This document shows, piece by piece, positions 59,204-64,000 of a DNA stretch of 64,000 nt. The position numbers were made by a program, and so were the translations under genes. How positions within the stretch are numbered: position 1 is the first letter of the stretch; each line of letters starts with the position of its first letter. Below the pieces are notes generated by a model. That model was not told the DNA's origin and did not search any database. It saw only the letters and a list, made by a program, of their open reading frames with translations. The stretch spans positions 2,356,001 through 2,420,000 of the forward strand of contig JAETXT010000012.1 in the NCBI GenBank assembly GCA_019188255.1, in the 5' to 3' direction. Source of the DNA: Verticillium longisporum. Its lineage: Eukaryota; Ascomycota; Sordariomycetes; Glomerellales; Plectosphaerellaceae.

Positions 59204-62200
59204 TACTCGATAGAATAGTAAGGTAAATGAGTTACTAAACGGCTATTAATAGCCTTTAGCGGCCTAAAGTAGCTAGTATTAATTTTTTTATATTATAAAT
59301 TAGGATATTAGAAAGATTATAATAAATACTAAATTAGCTTTAATTAGAGGCTATTTAGAACCCTCCCTATTATTAGCTATAATCTCTAGAAGCCCCTAGA
59401 GTAAATAGCCTAGGCTACTTACTCTAAAACTACTACTACGGCTATTACTAGAATTATAATATATCCTATAATAGCTATATAATAGTAGCTATTAATAATA
59501 GCTATAGTCGTAGAGAGGTATTATATATCTACTCCTTAGCTAAGAGATATTATATAGCCTCTTATTAGTAAGATACCTCTATAAGAGTCGCTAATTATAC
59601 TACGATAAGCTCTATCTACCTATTACTATTAATCTTCCTCTTCTTCTTTAGCTAGATAATAGGAATACGCTTCTAAAGTAGGATTAATATAGAATATAAT
59701 AATAGTAATTCTAATTACTCCTATTCTAATAATACTTAGCTAGAAGTAATAGTTTATATAATAGAAGTAAAGGAAATTAGGGTATTATAGGACCCTATAA
59801 TAGAGGCATTATTAGTAGCTTCTCTAAAGTATTAAAGGCGTTTTTATTTAATATAATTAATGCTTTTTAAAACCTTATCTAGAGGCGGTTCGAGAGCTTC
59901 TTCGTAAGCCCTTTAGAGGATAGCTTATTTATAATAGAATTAATAAATAGAAGCTAGAAAAGGGAGGGGGAGTAGATAATAAAGCCTATAATATTCTAAT
60001 TAAGCTATTAATATAATAAGATATCTTTAAGGGTTAATAGCCGATTAAGAGATAGATAGGAATATAATATATAATAATAAAATAGCCCCTATTATTTAAT
60101 AAAGCTATTAGAATAGGGTAATAGCTAGAACTACGATTAATCTAAATTCCTAGCTCTTAAGGCTATTTATAGCTTATCTTATATCTTCTTAAGGGCTTTA
60201 AAGGATATAAGAAATATAAGCTATTATATAATCTATTTTTATTAGAATTTACTATTAAAATAATATATTTACGATTAAATTAAAGTTTCGTATTACTCCT
60301 TTTTCTTATTAATTATTTAGGAGATACGCTCTTATAGGGTATAGAGGTTAGCTTAGCTTTTACTTCTTAGAAGGTAGCTCTTAAGCTTAATATAAGCTCC
60401 TTCTATTAGAGATATAGATCTAAAGCTATAATTTCGGAATCTCTTAATAGAAAACTTATAGAATTATTTATAGAATAATAGCTAAATAGTATTTAAATAG
60501 TAAATAAATTCTAAAATTAAGATATTAGCTTTTTAATTAGGAATATAGAAAGGGAAGGAAGTAAGTAAACTAAGCTATTTAGGATTAAACCTATAATAGA
60601 ATAAAGCCTATATAAGCTAGAATACCCCTTCTATTTTAATATTAATATATTATTTCTAAGTAAATAAGAAGCTATTAGGAGATTAATTTAATAATAGATC
60701 TAATAATAATTATATAGAATTTAAGTATTATAGACTATTTCTATTATCTATAATATTAAATATTAAATTAATAACTAGAAATGCCTTTATTATTAGGCTA
60801 TTTTCGACGATTTTACTAATTATAGAGTTTTCTATTATATTATTATTTACTTAATTAAATTAATATAATTAATATCTCTTATAAGAATAATAGGAATAGT
60901 AGGAATAGCTACCTATATAGCTACTATAAAGGCCTCTAATTATAGTATTACCTTCTAAATAGCTATTCTACTTCCTTCTTATATAGAGGAGAACGTTCTT
61001 ATTTATATATTATATATAAATTTACTATAGGAGATAAGGGAATACGATTTTAAGAGTATTTTTAAGCTTTTAATTAAAACCTATAATTATAATACTAAGG
61101 GCCTTAATATTCTCCTTCTCTATTACCTCCTTTATATAAGTAATTACCTATATATATATATTAATATTCTTATCGGAAAGGAGTATAAAATAATAATTAA
61201 ATTAAATATAAATTATTATTACTTTATTTACTTAGAGGAGAGGTATTTTATAGTAATTTATTTATAGTTTTTAATTAGAAGGAGGCTATTTAATAGATTA
61301 TAGATAAAGCTTTAGGGTATAGATAATTTACTTAATATATAGAATCTATTAATAAGAGGTTAATATTCTACTTCTATAATTAATTATATTAAGAATAGAT
61401 CTAGAAGATATAATCGATCTTTTATATAATAGGATTATAATATATAATATAATAGTATATATCTTTATTCTATTTAAGATTATTAATAAAGAATTAAATA
61501 GTAGAATAATAGCTTTATTAAGCCCTCTATAGCTAATTCTATTAATTCTTTATATCTATATTAGAAAAGAGGATATTTTAGCCTTTATTTATATATTCTT
61601 TAATAATCTATTAAATAATTTACTTATTAAATAATTAATTAATTAATATAAAAGTATTAATATAATTTATAACATTAAGATTATAAAATACCTTCTAAAT
61701 TATAAATAATATTCTAATTCCTATTTCTATAATAATAGAATAATTATAATAATTATCTAATAAGATAAATATATATCTCTATTAGCTATTTACCTCCTCG
61801 AGAGTTCCTCGCTATAAGTAATTAATTTTAGAGGAAGGCTTCTACTAGAGACCCTTTAATATAGAGGGTCTAGCCTTCCCTCGATCGTAGAAGAGCTTTA
61901 TCTATATTATCGGGCTACTCTTAATTCTATTAATCTTCTTCTAGATCTATTCTATAATTAATCTATATCCTTAATAAATATAATAATCGTAAATAGTCTT
62001 AAATAGCTCTTTATATATATCTATAATAAAGGAGATAATAAGACCCTTAGTAATAACCTTAGTAATAGCTAGTAAGTCTATTAGTAAAGGAGGTATTAAA
62101 GAGGCTTCATTTAATAATAAAATAAAGCATTAGCAATATCTAGAGGGCTTAAAATAAGTATATTTAATAATATTATTATATTTAAGGGTATTAAGAATTT

Positions 62201-62296
62201 AATAGATAGATAGGGTAATTATAGAGCTTTAGGGGGCTACTTATATTACTTTATTAGCTAGTTATAGTTAGTCTTTAGCTCGGAATTCATCGAGAG

Positions 62297-62449
62297 ACTT
62301 AAAGGTATAAGAGACGAGGATAGGTATATAGTTGCTATAGCTAATTTTAGTAATAGCGCTATATTTATAGCTTTCCCCCTATCTATTATAGCTTTACCCC
62401 TATTAGGCAGAGCAAATATCTAATAAGGGCCGAGCAAATATCCTTCCTC
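62297..62449 (-). repeat. Right terminal inverted repeat (153 bp)
   Basis: Reverse complement of the left repeat with 6 substitutions. Its outermost bases read GAGGAAGGATATTTGCTC on the minus strand. Confidence 0.93.
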
Positions 62450-62458
62450 ACTCAAACG
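62450..62458. repeat. Target-site duplication, right (ACTCAAACG)
   Basis: Identical to 59042-59050. Confidence 0.8.
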
Positions 62459-63167
62459 CCGAGTCACCCAAGGCCTCACCCCAGGCCTCTGAGAAACACA
62501 CATCGACATTGGTTCCAGATCAAAAGCATGGTTGACGTATACAACACAGGTAAGATATGGTATTCTCAGCCCCGGACATGGAAACAACAACGAGGGCGAT
62601 GTCACAAAAACCGTTGATGCGGCAGGAGGTCCAACGACCCCATGGGAGATCCATTGCCCCCTGGTCTGGTGCTGATATGACCCTCACCATGACAACGCAT
62701 CAAATACTGTCATGAAAGCCCGCCATCAGCAAAAACGACAGCATGCGATAGAGGGTGAGCTACAGTCGAGTCACTCGCGCTCTACAGGCAGGCGACCGCT
62801 CATCACAGGCCGCACCATCGATCCTCGATCCAAGCTGGACGACTCAAATTTCGTTGAATCACCTGTCATAACGCTGCTCCAACGCGGGGTATACTATCGT
62901 ACAAAAAAGAACAATCTCCCCAATGTAGAAGTTGAAATGCGAAATCGATGAGCCGCTTGCCTCGACTCCGCGGCGGTGCTCATAGCTGCCTGCTCCAGGC
63001 ACACATCCCAATGCCCATCTGGCCCTCCTACGCGGAGGAACGCGCGAGAAACTCGCATTAAAAACCGCCAAACCTACACCCCCCCGGCCGACCTTTTCCC
63101 CACCCTTCCTCATTAAGGAAAAAAAAAAACCCCCAAGACCATAGTGTTCGTGTCTCATCGCCGCCCC
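62459..63167. other. Intergenic between transposon and leucine-rich gene
   Basis: These 709 bp return sharply to ordinary base composition right after the transposon. An A-run lies near 63119-63129. No gene is seen; the 3' part should be the UTR of the next gene. Confidence 0.55.
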
Positions 63168-64000
63168 TCACCGCCACATGTCCCGATCGCCCCTCTTCTC
63201 TCCAGCACTGCTGACGGGACGTGGCCACAAGTCGCCGCCAGCCTGCAGCCCGCTCGGCATGGGCGGTGGTGCATCCTGCGGCAAGGCTGTGAAGCCGCCA
63301 ATGCCGTTGCCGACCATGACGCTGCGTCGCGCACCAGCCGTGTTCCACCCGTTGCCGAGCATATCGGCGCCGAGTCCATAGGAGCTGATGGGCCTCTCGC
63401 TCTGCAGCGCCCCCGGCACCATGCTATAGCGCGAGGGCGCGGGGCCGAGCTGTGCCGTGGGCGAGACTTTGACGAACGACCAGTTCATGGCCTCGTCCTT
63501 CTTCGCAAAGACCTCGAGAGTGTGCGTCAGGGAGCCCGTGCCGGCAAAAGGATTGTTCGAGCTGAAACGGTTGGAGGCCGGAGCACCAGACGGGGCAAAG
63601 GGGCGCATCGGAGGCTGAAGGCCACCATTGGCACCTGTAATGTTTGGCGCGAGAAAGTTGCCATGGGGCGACTTGGAGAGGCCGGAGCCGGAGGAGGAAG
63701 GACGGCCGTGTTGGGCAAAGGAAGCGCGCGGAGGCGGAGGCGGTAGACCGGAGAGCTGATCGGCAAACTCAGCGTCGAGCACGTAGACGGCTCGCAGGTT
63801 TGTGAGGCCATTGGCGAGGATGGAGGAGGCGAGATAGGTGTAGTAGGTTTGCGTGATACCAGAGTATGGGCTTGCTTGTGGATCGCTGCTGATTTCATAA
63901 CGCAACGTCTCCAGCGACCTGGAGGACAGCCTCTGTGTCTGGGGGCCGCTCTTGAAGGGACCATCCACCCTGCACTGAACGATGAGGGACTTGAGAGATG
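63168..64000 (-). CDS. Hypothetical protein with leucine-rich pattern, C-terminal part (5' end outside window)
   Basis: The frame is open from the window edge to TGA at 63168-63170, 277 residues. It begins SLKSLIVQCRVDGPFKSGPQ and continues SLETLRYEISSDPQ, then TNLRAVYVLDAEFADQLSGL, spacing that resembles irregular leucine-rich repeats. The remainder is Pro/Ser/Gly-rich and probably disordered (PPPPPRASFAQHG; NRFSSNNPFAGTGS). A short conserved-looking patch follows (THTLEVFAKKDEAMNWSFVK), and the end is GDRDMWR. I do not recognise the family. An F-box or other N-terminal domain could lie outside the window. No splice sites are needed in the visible part. Confidence 0.7.
   Translation of the reverse strand, partial: SLKSLIVQCRVDGPFKSGPQTQRLSSRSLETLRYEISSDPQASPYSGITQTYYTYLASSILANGLTNLRAVYVLDAEFADQLSGLPPPPPRASFAQHGRPSSSGSGLSKSPHGNFLAPNITGANGGLQPPMRPFAPSGAPASNRFSSNNPFAGTGSLTHTLEVFAKKDEAMNWSFVKVSPTAQLGPAPSRYSMVPGALQSERPISSYGLGADMLGNGWNTAGARRSVMVGNGIGGFTALPQDAPPPMPSGLQAGGDLWPRPVSSAGEKRGDRDMWR

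Larger units (their letters stand above)
59051..62449. mobile_element. RIP-degraded TIR DNA transposon, probably Mutator-like (MULE)
   Basis: A 3399-bp AT-rich element bounded by 153-bp terminal inverted repeats and a 9-bp target duplication (ACTCAAACG). Long TIRs with G-rich ends (GGGGA / GAGGA) and 9-bp duplications are the hallmarks of Mutator-like elements, known in fungi from Hop of Fusarium. The interior is saturated with TA and has almost no CpA or TpG: several consecutive 60-base lines (for example 59401-59760) contain none. That is the footprint of repeat-induced point mutation. No open frame of 60 codons survives on any strand, so any transposase is destroyed and the superfamily cannot be confirmed from protein. 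A few CA dinucleotides persist near 62100-62150. RIP needs duplicated DNA, so other copies should exist or have existed in this genome. Confidence 0.88.

Overview
The window is nuclear DNA of a filamentous ascomycete, most probably a sordariomycete (Pezizomycotina). Genes are spaced singly on both strands. Introns are short (about 48 to 116 nt) with GTRNGT-type donors, CTAAC-like branch sites and YAG acceptors. The protein set is typical of the group: recyclin, an SHPRH-type helicase, Mid1, Yop1, Rfx1, aspartokinase, a chromodomain Hda2/3 protein, Cox6 and ELO. There is one dispersed 5S rRNA gene, and one transposon erased by repeat-induced point mutation (RIP). I cannot name the species.

Layout. 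At 1-9957 lie the 3' end of a Kin28/CDK7-type kinase (+), recyclin-1 (-), a six-exon RING/SNF2 helicase of the SHPRH/Irc20 type (-) and mitoribosomal mS41 (+). A gene-less stretch at 9958-15181 ends at a bZIP gene (15182-16102, +). At 18008-25688 are an SMAP-domain nuclear protein (+), Ysy6/RAMP4 (-), a small INA17-like mitochondrial membrane protein (+), the calcium channel subunit Mid1 (-) and Yop1 (-). At 27014-42113 are Rfx1 (+), aspartokinase (+), the chromodomain Hda2/3-like protein (+), Cox6 (-) and an ELO fatty acid elongase (+). A 5S rRNA gene lies at 43966-44084. From 44085 to 59050 I can support only one gene, a Ser/Asp-rich hypothetical protein at 49538-50686 (-). A 3.4 kb TIR transposon occupies 59051-62449. 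The window closes with the 3' part of a leucine-rich hypothetical protein (-).

Most genes are unrelated housekeeping functions and no gene cluster or operon-like system is visible. Functional links are loose: mS41, Cox6 and the INA17-like protein serve mitochondria; Ysy6, Yop1 and ELO act at the ER; the SHPRH-like, Hda2/3-like, Rfx1 and bZIP proteins act on chromatin or transcription.

Two signals stand out. First, the 59.1-62.4 kb element has 153-bp terminal inverted repeats differing at 6 positions, is flanked by the 9-bp duplication ACTCAAACG (a Mutator-like signature), and has an interior almost without CpA and TpG, with no open frame of 60 codons. Second, five otherwise conserved genes and the kinase fragment need one extra base at eight places, mostly in C/G or A/T runs. 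Base-calling loss is the simplest explanation, but if real it would mean broken copies of several essential genes.
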